A DNA stretch of 64,000 bases from Moniliella sp. 'wahieum' (Eukaryota > Basidiomycota > Moniliellomycetes > Moniliellales > Moniliellaceae), in NCBI GenBank assembly GCA_003971905.1, contig RSEE01000074.1, positions 124,001 to 188,000 on the forward strand, given 5' to 3'. Shown here piece after piece: positions 32,876 through 42,134 of this stretch. Position numbers and translations under genes: made by a program. The first letter of the stretch is position 1, and every line of letters begins with the position of its first letter. The notes under the pieces are model-generated. The model saw nothing but the letters and a program-made list of their open reading frames with translations, searched no databases and had not been told where the DNA came from.

Positions 32876-33736
32876 CGTCAAATGCGTTGTGGAGGTTCGG
32901 AGGGCTGGTCAGCTGCTACATTTTGGCCCAGTCAAGCGAAATGGAGAGCAGCGGAATTGTATGTTCCGCCGGCAGAATTTTTCAGCCTTCGCCTCCACCC
33001 AGCAAACATAAATAGCAGCGAAATAGCTGCGTCTTCCGCTTCTTCCCAACCACCAACCACTATCGGGTAAGCATCTGATCCTCTTTTTCGCTGCTATGAT
33101 GCTTGAGGCATTTGGCTGTATGAGTCCTTCGGGACTCGATGCCGAAAATATCTCGCTACCTAACTTTTTTTGTCTGAGCCATTCACCTACCTGTTTGTTC
33201 GGACGGCACGCTGACTCTTTTCTTGTGTGCGATGGCCCAGGCTTCGAATATACGCTTTTGCCCTCCTCAGTCATCCGTATGATCTTCAGCCATGTAGCCC
33301 CTAGTGACGCTGTCTCCCTTCTGTCGTCGTCCACAAACCGTTACCAGAACTCACATACCCACTGCAGGTCAGGTTCCTCAACTCTACACATCTCAACTCG
33401 CAACTCACGGACCGTTCCGTCTTCATCTGTTACGCCCACACCAGACGGCGCAAGCTCTGCTTTCCGAGCCTCAATCCATTCGTCGTACGTTGATGTCAAC
33501 GTTCAACGTTCAACGTTCAACTTGAATGTTCAGTCTGAACGTTTAAGCTCACTAAGCAATGACGCGATGACGATAAACTCGCCCAATCAACTCTTCTTCT
33601 TGTCCGCGGGCGTAGGCCCTTTCCACGGACTTTGGCCGGGGGAATAACCTGCCCCCACATACAACCTGACGCAAACACAGGGGACAATGGTGACAGCCGG
33701 ATGGAGGTAACGAGCATGAATTTTGGGCACGAATGC
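32876..33736. other. Intergenic region with a long AACGTTCAAC array
   Basis: No gene was seen. It lies between two minus-strand genes. TCAACGTTCAACGTTCAACG at 33497-33516, extended by TTCAACTTGAATGTTCAGTC, is the longest array of this word in the window and is largely self-complementary. Frames over 33100-33330 have no recognised product. Confidence 0.5.
33489..33547 (+). repeat. AACGTTCAAC tandem palindromic array
   Basis: Three and a half units of GTTCAAC/AACGTTCAAC followed by diverged copies in both orientations. Each AACGTT is itself a palindrome, so the array can fold on itself. Confidence 0.85.
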
Positions 33737-34652
33737 CTACTTTTGTCGTCCAAACTCATCGAGCGGTCGAACCTCCTCGAGATCGATGCCGACAGTGTAG
33801 GAAGCGAGGTCCGTGTCTGGCTCCAAATCTCCCGTCTTTTCGTTGCGCTTAGCAGCAAAGAAAGTGTAGGAGAGAATGACCTCAGTCATATCTCGACACG
33901 TTGGGTCGTCCAGCACATCCCGATCAATGAAGAAGAAGACGGGAAGGTCCACCTCCTCCCCCGCAAGAAGGCGCTGCTGTTCGAAGCAGAAACATTCCCC
34001 TTGGCAAAGTATGGTGCCACCTATCCACACATATGTCAGTCAGGCAAGGGAAATGGGGAGTGAGACGTACGCGATCAGGAGCAACGTTGTAGGTGGCGAT
34101 ACCGACGATATCTTTCTTAGATGGTTCTTGGCCCGGAAGAAAGCGAGTGCCGTCTCGCCTGGGAGGATGAAGAGTTCCTTGGTCGAAGGGGTGAAGGCCC
34201 AGGGGAGGTCGTCCGAGTATCTGAGGTAAAGCGGACGCGGATCCTCCGCCGTGCCACACCGGAGCCAGGGACATTGGAAATGAGCCTTCGGGGTCGTACT
34301 GAGCCGGCACAAGACGGGAAGGGGAGAAGCGGCCTTCCTCGTCGTCGCCGGCGATGGGGGTACCGCCGTATCCGGTGGCCGAGCAGAAGGCCCGGTAGAA
34401 GGGCACCGCTGCGTAGCTTAGCCCAAACGCAAGGATAAATGTGGCAGATGAATAGAGGAACATGTTCTTGTTGCGCAGGCTGGCACGTTCCCGTTGCGAC
34501 TCGTACGTTGCACGCACCACATCTTCCGGGGTGAGCTTGGAGCGGGCGGAGTAGGCATGCGAGATACCACGAGCCGGCGCCACGCGCGCCATGTGTCCAC
34601 GTAGGCTGCCTGCCACATGTCGGGCACCGAGGAAACGCCCCAGCATGCTCAT
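33737..34652 (-). CDS. COX11: COX11, copper delivery factor for cytochrome c oxidase
   Basis: Inner-membrane mitochondrial protein that hands copper to the CuB site of Cox1. The ATG at 34652 gives MSMLGRFLGARHVAGSLRGH, a basic presequence rich in Arg and lacking acids, as expected for mitochondrial import. The single TM segment (NMFLYSSATFILAFGLSYAA) is followed by VPFYRAFCSATGYGGTPI, the family hallmark. Then come PRPLYLRYSDDLPWAFTP, a segment reading ETALAFFRAKN and IVGIATYNVAPDR. A 50-bp intron (34021-34070) precedes YFAKG and the copper motif ECFCFEQQ. VDLPVFFFIDRDVLDDP and VILSYTFFAAK follow, and the protein ends EEVRPLDEFGRQK. Frame changes near 34300, 34215, 34110 and 34000 are single-base. 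Confidence 0.93.
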
Positions 34653-34833
34653 AGCGAAATGGGGATGGGTGGTGGTGGGTCGCTACCAGAGATCTATGCA
34701 GCTATGGCTTCCTTCAGAGCTTCACCAGAACGTGGCCTGGGATGCCGGAAGCTCGATGATCAATGGATGATAATTGAGCCGACTAACGCAGGCCATCCGC
34801 TGTCCTTCGGTCAGCGGCAGAATATTGAAAGTA
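34653..34833. other. Short spacer between COX11 and the amidohydrolase
   Basis: About 180 bases between the COX11 start and the provisional end of the next minus-strand gene. It must hold the COX11 promoter; no TATA box was seen. The amidohydrolase end could extend a little into it. Confidence 0.5.
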
Positions 34834-36743
34834 TCAATCGTGGATCCACCCCGATGTGCACCACCAGCGGCGCTGCCTACCCCCATAGACTGTCCGGCCA
34901 TCGAGCAGGGTGAGCACGACTTGGGCGCCTTCCGGCGTCACGTTCACATCCATAACGTCACGATCCACAACCAAATGTCGGCCACGGCCCGGGACGGAGC
35001 ACGCCCCGCCACGCTCGGCAAATTCAGCGTAGGCCGCGTCGCGCGTAAAGGCCGCGAGGGCTTCGGCCCTGGACATGGTAGAATGTGCATGCCACTGATC
35101 GCCCTTGGTTGTGGGCCGTGTGGTGGCCGCAACAAAGCCACGCAACACATCGGGTCCTCAACCGGTACATCCGACCCAAATGCGATCCGTCCGCCCAAGG
35201 CAAGGATGGGGTGCCAGGCATATGCCCCCTGTGCCCGCTCGAGTCCGATACGCGAACAAGATACGCCTTGTCGGAGGCATAGTGCAAGGGCTGCATTGAC
35301 GCATCACGCCCTGAGTGCCAAAACGGGGCAGATCCTCTACCCGAAGCAGTTGGGCATGCTCCATCCGATGACGCATACGCTTTCCCCTTCCTTGCGGGAA
35401 GAGCTGTGAATGCATCGAGAACCAACGAGTTGCACTTATCCCAATGCAGTGCGTGTTGACTTGGAATCCGCGGTCGCTCCAGTGCTCGATAGTCGACTTG
35501 ATCTCCTTCTCTGGGATTAGAAGCATCCCACTCGCCTCAGGCTTCGAAGCGTCTGGGTAATCCTCATACGGCTGCCACATGGCTGCGCCCCAGCTTCCCA
35601 GGGCACCATCGCCAAATAACTTGACTGCCCGCACAGCCAGCCGTCCGCCTCGTTCGGAAGAGAAGGGTGAATCGACTCGCAGGACAGATTGCTGCTTTTG
35701 GCATTGAAATTGACTGCAGAGGGAAGAGGGCACTCATCATGCTATACACCCGCAAGGGCAAACCTATGACGCATCTTGAGATAGAAGAAATGCAAGAATC
35801 GAGCGTTGTGGCCGCGTCCCCGACAGATGTAATGCCTTGTGCAAGAAGACGTTCCGACGACGCACGGAGAAAGGTGGCTCGCTGCGCATCTCCAAGGCGG
35901 CAAGGCAGCATAGACAATTTCCATAGCCTTGTCGACAAACACGCCCGTTGGATCCCATTAGCGTCCCGCATGATCAACCCCCTGGAATGTCGTCCCAGCG
36001 GGCAGAGCGCCGGCCTGAGCAAGCAGATCCAGCAGCTTTGCTCACCCAGACTGCATGCACATCCACCCTCCGCAACACGATCTTTTTCCCCTCCAGGTCG
36101 GGTGTAGCAAGGTCCTTCCATGTGGGGAACAGTGCCGGAGACCAGAGCGTCTGGTCCCATCCCAACCCCTCGATCCACTCGGAAGGCGAAGAGCGAGCAT
36201 GTTCCTCGATGCGTTGAGCAATGCAAGATGTGGAAGTGCACCCGTTCAGCTTAGCTGCCGTAAGGGACCATCCATAATCCAGAAGATGGACGTGGGCATC
36301 GTGGAAGCCAGGGTAGGCCGCGTGGCCAGGAGGAAGGACGTGGAGAGGAGTCCCTTTCTTGTGGCGTTCTCTTGCTTCGAATGGGAGAGGTATTGACCTA
36401 CAGTACCGTTCGCGAGGATAACACAGTCGACGGGAGCGGCCTCGCGGAGCAGACCCAACTGCACCCTGCGGGGTCCAAGGGCGGAGTAGCGCTCCCTCTG
36501 CGCCTCGCCAAGGCGGGTGAAAGTGTGTAAATTCTTGGTCCCTTCACCGCCTCTGGGGCGGGGAGTAGGAATGGGCTCAAGAACCCATGCAGTGACAGAG
36601 AAGATTCGTCCCCCATGCAGTCGGAGTGCGGCAAGCCAGGGCAAGCCTTCTCCCACCACCGCAGCTCTTGGGCACGGATGCCATGGTACACCCATGTTTC
36701 GTCGTCGGAAGCAAAGCGGGAATGATGATGTGATGGTGAGCAT
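34834..36743 (-). CDS. Amidohydrolase family 3 (YtcJ-like) metal-dependent hydrolase
   Basis: Zinc hydrolase of unknown substrate, in the broad amidase/N-acyl hydrolase group. Near 36280-36310 the frame reads YPGFHDAHVHLLDYGWSLTA with the metal-binding HVH; upstream is PVDCVILANGTV, split from it by a likely short intron at about 36370-36405. Further conserved blocks: HARSSPSEWIEGLGWDQTLW (about 36160-36220), VLRRVDVHAVWVSK (36080), LAQGITSVGDAAT (35815), VNTHCIGD (35440) and, at the C-terminus, a segment ending VVLTLLDGRTVYGG. All three minus frames are used. The N-terminal 100 codons (RIFSVTAWVLEP and upstream) are uncertain and the true start could lie anywhere in 36690-36950. The end at 34834 is the first stop after the last conserved block. 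Confidence 0.75.
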
Positions 36744-37143
36744 AGAATGGTTTCCTCTTCCTGGAGGTCAAATGTGCTGGAGAGGAGGCGAGAGCCAGAG
36801 GCGTAAAGCCGAATGTGGATGGGCTAGCATACGTCCCACGCCCCATAGCGCCGGGAGGGTGATCAGACCAAGCCAGATCAGAGAAAAGTATGTCACTGTT
36901 GTGGGCCCCACAGAGGTCCATGACGAGGCCGTGGACGGTGGCGTGCTACCTCAGAGCGTGGGGCAGGGCGGCGGACCATGTCCTTTTTCTCGTCCGCGAG
37001 CGGAGGATTAGACGGAGGACTAGAAGCCTCCCCTGTCGCTGGAGGGTTGGCAAGCAACGTCTGCTCCATTTCGCTGCAGCTCCGGACCCCTGCGGTAAAA
37101 GGTCGGGAGTGGACATAGGACACCGGTGCACTGACAATGATAA

Positions 37144-37222
37144 TGGCGATGGTGCTGGTGTTGGTACTGTTGCTGGCGAGGGCGAGGGCGATGGCGATGG
37201 CGATGGAGATGGAGATGGCAAT
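37144..37222 (+). repeat. GGCGAT/GGTGTT hexamer repeat
   Basis: About twelve hexamer units with drift from GGTGCT through GGCGAG to GGCGAT and GGAGAT. Non-coding as far as can be seen. Confidence 0.8.
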
Positions 37223-37482
37223 GTTCGCAGCTGTCTGACCTTTCTCCTGGGGGCTGAGCCGCGGAGCGTCAGCCAGCAGCCAGATACTAGAATCTCAGAT
37301 CTCGGAGCTCTACAAGCACGGCAATGGTCCCAGAACATTTCACTTGGCATATTCGCCCATCCCAAACTCCAAGGCATGTCCCAAATTCAACGTTCAACCA
37401 AACGTTCAACTTCAGCTCAATGTTACCTCACCAACAAACTCTTGGCCGCCTTTTTGGGTCTTCCGGCGTTCTGTCCCTATCA

Positions 37483-37512
37483 CTACTAGTCACTAGAGTC
37501 ACTAGTAGTAGC
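37483..37512 (+). repeat. CACTAGT word array
   Basis: Interrupted inverted copies of ACTAGTCACTAG. Same word group as 15529-15541, 49163-49185 and 53146-53177. Confidence 0.75.
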
Positions 37513-37794
37513 GATCATGTGGGGAGGCGAGCAAGCAAGGCAAAGGGGAGATGGTGTGATGCAATCAGGGGAAGGCAGCCCGGAGGCGCAACAGGAAGGA
37601 GCGGAAAACAGAGGCGGAACGGGGCCGCCTCGCACAGATCACTTCTACGGCTTAACGTTTACAAAGTAGGCCAGCGAATCAATCAGGTGCAAGGCTATGA
37701 GGAACGACAGAGACAATCCACAGCCCCTCTGGTGTAACGAATGAATAGTACAGCTAGTACCACAAGCCTATCCTGTTCCGAGATAGCCACACAA

Positions 37795-38791
37795 TCAGAA
37801 GACGTTCATACCAACAGGGATGGTCACAGTCTCGCCTGGCTTAAACACCGGGAGTCCCAAGAAAGGGCAAGAGGAGCAGCGGAAGGCGTCCCCTAGAGAG
37901 CACGACCCACATGACGAGGTAGTTCCCTTGGTCTCCACACGGATTCGCTTCACTTTTTTGAGCCGCCCATCGGCTCCGGTCACTGTTTCGATAGTCTCGG
38001 TCCGTACCGCCGTACCTGGTGTGGAGCAGGCAGTCCTGCTCTTCCGCAAGCATGACAACGGCGCCTTGTTGAGCCTGCTCCTCCTCAAGCTCACGCAAAC
38101 CACAAGTGCAACCCTTGCAGGCGCGTTTCCTCCTCGGGCCCTTGGAAGTGAGGGAGAAACCTGGCTGAAGCGGAGCGCAGTCTCCCCCCTTGGCGCGCGA
38201 AGGGTTGATTTTGTCGGCAGCGGCCAATAGGCTCTGGGATCCACTGTGGTCGAATGAGGAGAGGTAGCCCAAAGAGACTTTTTGCCAGATTTGGTGCGGC
38301 GAAAAGAAAGGGCCACAGGAGCGGTCGGGGTGGCCGCCTGAACCTTTCTACTTCGGATTGAGCCGTGCTCGATCGCAATTTCGGACAAGCCCGTCAACAA
38401 CAGTTCTCCCCGTACCCGCTTGGCCAATGTCTCGTCCCACGAGCCAGCTGCGACCACTTTGAGTGGCGCATTTTCTACGAGTGCCGCGTGCACAGCCGTC
38501 AAGAGCGGGCGAGTTCGTTTCTTCACAATCTGAGCCAAGGGCATCACCAGAACCGCCTCGTCATAACTCGATGGGGAGAGGTCGGCGCCTAAACGCTGAG
38601 GGTCAGTATTTCTCCAGCATACGGTGAAGGCAGAAGCACACACCTCCATCAGTGATGCGGTCGGACATGTACATCTCAATCCTGCGTCCAAGCGCAGAGA
38701 GCTCCTCGACGACGCGCTGGTACGTGCCATCAGCCGCAGCTGTGAGAGTGCTGACGACCAAGACGGAAGGGGTGTTTGTCGCAGCGGGCAT
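37795..38791 (-). CDS. DRE2: DRE2/CIAPIN1 (anamorsin), cytosolic Fe-S cluster assembly
   Basis: Electron donor of the cytosolic Fe-S assembly machinery, working with TAH18. The ATG at 38791 gives [20 protein letters not shown], the SAM methyltransferase-like N-terminal domain. A 55-bp intron (38589-38643) joins SDRITDGG to [14 protein letters not shown]; further on are [20 protein letters not shown] and a segment reading SIRSRK. The linker is in shifting frames (38350-38090). The first cysteine motif reads [17 protein letters not shown] in one frame (about 38090-38140). The second, [15 protein letters not shown], is the diagnostic C-x2-C-x7-C-x2-C cluster site, followed by [12 protein letters not shown]. 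Ends IPVGMNVF. The size, about 310 codons, is typical. The gene is essential in yeast, so its frame changes again argue for sequence indels. Confidence 0.93.
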
Positions 38792-39567
38792 GGTCAATAA
38801 TTGATGGTAGAGGGAGGATGATGATGGTGGTGGTGAGAAGGAGCGGGGAGGTTGATCGTATGCCAAAGATGTACGAGCTGATTAGGCGTCTTTAGTATCC
38901 CCCCGAAGAATCCCGCCCAAGTTGACAGTACAACATTGATACGATATAGATGATCGGGATCATTGTCGGTGATGGGACGAGTGTGGCGCTTGGCGTCGCA
39001 CATGGGTAGGCCTGCCAGTGAGGCTGAGGAGGTGGGGGGGGGGAAGCGGCCGTCGCCGGTGAGGTGAATATGGCGAATTCTGAGCCTCGGGCCCTCAGGA
39101 ACTTCACTTGTCGGTGCCTCTCACCGGTTACCGTTATCTCAGGCATCAACCGTTGAAGGTGTAAAAAGCCCAACACTGCCCTTTCGCCAGGGGAGAGGGT
39201 GCGATAGGGTTCATTAATCATTAATCATTAGTAATTGCTACACAAATTCAGATTCTGATATCTGTGTGCCACCTCGAATGGAGCCACGGCGGCAGGCACT
39301 ACTCCCCACTCTGTAGTTTCGCCTCCATGCAAGTACAATAGGGACTGCCACCATCGGAAAAGAGAGATGGCGTTTACGAGGGTGAGTCAAACGTTGCATG
39401 TGGAACGTTGGTCGTTCAGTATATTCCATTGCAGAGCAACACCACGACAATCAGCATCGGTGGGTGGACCCACGGGCCCATTAAAAACAAAGGAGAGGGG
39501 GACAGAAAAGGAAAAGGATAATCGGGGACGAAGTGACCTCATTCGTTCCCTGTCGGGTCTCCTCCGG
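38792..39567. other. Intergenic region upstream of DRE2
   Basis: No gene was recognised. A TCATTAATCATTAATCATTA array (39212-39231) resembles the CAATCATTAATCA promoter word and lies about 420 bases upstream of the DRE2 start. A GAACGTTGG word is at about 39401. Confidence 0.5.
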
Positions 39568-40943
39568 TCAAAGAAATCTTCCACTCTCCCGAGCTGTCGT
39601 CGTCGGAACTGGAGCCCGAGAGAGACGCGGGTCGCTTCCATCCGACTCATCCGATTCATCGCAGTCTCCGTCATCCGAATCCTGGGACTCCGAGCTGTCG
39701 TCATCAATCCTCCTCACTATCGTCGCCCGAGTCGCCCTCGTCGCAATCGTCCTCCGCACCAGAGGGAGAGTTCGCTTTCGCTTCCTCAGCATGTGCACGG
39801 GGGAGTACGTTGATCGGGGTCATACTGGCCTCCGGCGCTGAGAGCGAGAAAGAGACGTGTACGGGGGAGGAGGAAACAGACTCGCTCTCACTTGCTGTCG
39901 GTGTAGCCTTGGGCAGGGACGAGCCTTGTGCGCTGGCGGGATGGAGTGGGTAGCGGGATAATGGTCGATTTGGAGGGGTGCTTCAGGCTGGTACTGGAAC
40001 CGGGAGATGAAGCTGCAGAACCATGGAACGGATGAAAGTACATGATTGCCCCAGTGGCACTGCTCTCCTTCAGAGTTTGGGAAGCAGATGCGCTACCCTC
40101 CAGGGAACTACTCCCCAGGGGTTGGGGAGCAGATGCACTACCCTCCCGCACACTGGGGTAGACCAAGTGGGAAACAGGAGAGTAGGAAAATGTCTGACTC
40201 ACCCCGTCTTGGACAGTTGTGGAAGAGGGGTGGCAAGCTTCCAGGGTGAAAGAGTAGAGCGCCGTAGTAACCGGGGAAAAGAGGGGGGCCAAAGGCCATG
40301 AGCTGGGTGTGTATGACGCACACAGCTTGGTGCCCCCGTAGCTCACTTGAACTTGCACCTCTTTTACCGTTGCCTTGGGTACCACTTTGGCTTTGTGATG
40401 GACCGAGCTGGCGTGCGCAGACGAGAGAGAAGTCTTGGTGTTGTTTCCGACAGGGACCAGGTGAACATGTGCCGCGTCCGAGTGAGTGTCACTGGACCAG
40501 CCAAGAATCAGATCGCCCAACGGATTGCCTCTTGAGATGCTCCGAGTTAGACTGAGGGAGCCGATATCCAGCGCATGGCCCAAGATCTGCACCGGCGCGA
40601 CGAGAGACAAGTGACCCTTCTCTACCGTTCCCTGAGACGGCGACGGTGACGAAGAGGAGGCCGTGGGGGGGTCGACAGAGGCTGATGCATGAGGAGCCGA
40701 AGTGGACTTAATCGGATCCGGCCGGGGGAGGAACGTAGCAGAGGCGACCGGATGGAGCGGAAGGGAGCGCGAGATCTTGGGTTGAGTGCTAAGTACCCAT
40801 CCCGAGGACCCTGAACCCTGGAGTCCCTGCTGAATACCCCTCTCGTGGTGGTCGTAGGAGGTGTCCAGGGCTGCACGTGGGATGGGGTGGGCCGAGCCAA
40901 TGGCCGCCAGGGCCAGGGCAAGGAGGAGGGGGGCTTTGACCAT
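39568..40943 (-). CDS. Secreted Ser/Thr-rich protein with acidic Asp/Ser C-terminal tail; family not recognised
   Basis: Unknown function. The ATG at 40943 gives MVKAPLLLALALAAIGSAHP, a clear signal peptide with likely cleavage after GSA or SAH. The mature part is Ser/Pro/Thr-rich with a more regular region (VEKGHLSLVAPVQILGHALD, RGNPLGDLILGWSSDTHSDA, VQVQVSYGGTKLCASYTP). Two short repeats, GSASAPQPLGSSSLEGSASA, sit near 40085-40145. In the frame as read, a stop occurs at 39888, but shifting one base near 39910 opens PTASESESVSSSPVHVSFSL and then an acidic tail (EDDCDEGDSGDDSEE and SSESQDSDDGDCDESDESDG) that ends GRFL at 39568. I therefore place the end at 39568. No GPI signal or further membrane segment was seen. 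Extracellular or cell wall location is inferred from the signal peptide. Confidence 0.65.
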
Positions 40944-42134
40944 AGTGGGGACGGGAGGAGCGCAGAGAATAGGGGGAAACTCGCCAGGAGTAGGGTTCAC
41001 CAGGAACCAGGTGGAGGTAGAGGAGGGTGGAGGGGGGCTAGGCCAGCTAGCAGGGGGGAGATGGTGGGGGTGGGTGGTGGGCTGTAGGTGGTGGGTGGGC
41101 GTCCGGCTGAAGGCGGTTGCTGCTGAGGACTTTTATGTTGGAGCTCAGTTGCCCTAGCATCTACTTGTCTATGCGCGGTGCACGGAGAGAGCAGCACGGG
41201 GGAAGTGTCGGTGGAGCTACCATAAAATTCCGCTCGGCTGCAGTTTCCACGTGGCGGCCGCTCGATCGTAAGAAAGCCTAACCCTAAGCCTAACCGGCAA
41301 CCCGGTAACCGGCAACCCTGAGACCCCGCAAGGGCCCGAGGGACAGCACTGCAGCAGCCACAGCAGATCAGCCATTGCTGTAAATATCGATCGATGTTGA
41401 TTGATATTGATCGATCTGATCGCAGATCTCAGACCGGCAGGGGCGGGGGACCGCCTGGCACAGTACCGCGCTGGTACGCCAGCAAGAACACAGACGCCGC
41501 TTGGCATCGTCAGCGAATCGGCAGCAACCAAAACCATGCGCTGTACCCGGGTGGGTAGTGGCGGGCGGGGCAACCTTACTGTTCGTGCCCACCATCCACA
41601 CTCGATTGGTGCTCGCTGTAGAGACGGAGCAGGCCATGTTTTTTGTCGTGTTGACTGATGTGACAGCAGAGAACTAACGAGGTGTAACAGTTACATTCCA
41701 CCGCATTGATGTCACCGTCTTCTGTGGAGAGGAAAGCATGGCCTTTCCTTTCCTTCAATGATATACATAGGGGCCAGCATCATACACAAGGGACCTCCCT
41801 CGCATGCATCTATGTAGCGCTAGGCCATATGCTCCCGTACACCAGGTTTAGCGTATCAGATCCTTTAAATGGAGGGAAGGTGAACGTTGTCCGTTGAGAA
41901 CTCTTCCTTGAAAAGCGAGTGAGGGGAGCACAGACCAAAAGGTTATCCAAAAATGACCGGGCGTATATGAATTGGGACACGTGCACAGTGAAAAAAGAGA
42001 GGGAGGGGGCGCAAATTGGAGTACCATGGGAGGCCAACACAACTCACGTTCGGGAAGCCCACATCTACCCAAAACAGCGGCTCATGTAGAACCAGGAGTG
42101 AATGGGACAAGAGAGGGAGATGGGAGGGGGGGGG
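40944..42134. other. Intergenic region with telomere-like and GATCGAT words
   Basis: No gene was seen. GCCTAACCCTAAGCCTAACC at about 41276-41295 resembles a degenerate CCCTAA telomere repeat. Overlapping ATCGATCGATGTTGATTGATATTGATCGATC-type sequence occurs at about 41388-41418. Confidence 0.5.
41276..41295 (+). repeat. Interstitial telomere-like CCTAA repeat
   Basis: GCCTAACCCTAAGCCTAACC: three degenerate CCTAA(C/G) units followed by three copies of CCGGCAACC-like sequence. A similar weak patch, CTTAGGCCTAACCTTAGGCC, lies at 57151-57170. Too short to be a telomere; the resemblance could be chance. Confidence 0.35.

Larger units (their letters stand above)
36744..37794. other. Intergenic region with a GGCGAT repeat and palindromic words
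   Basis: No gene was recognised. It contains a GGCGAT/GGAGAT hexamer repeat (37144-37222), ATTCAACGTTCAACCAAACGTTCAAC (37386-37411) and ACTACTAGTCACTAGAGTCACTAGTAGTAG (about 37483-37512). The amidohydrolase start may lie in its first 200 bases. Confidence 0.5.
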
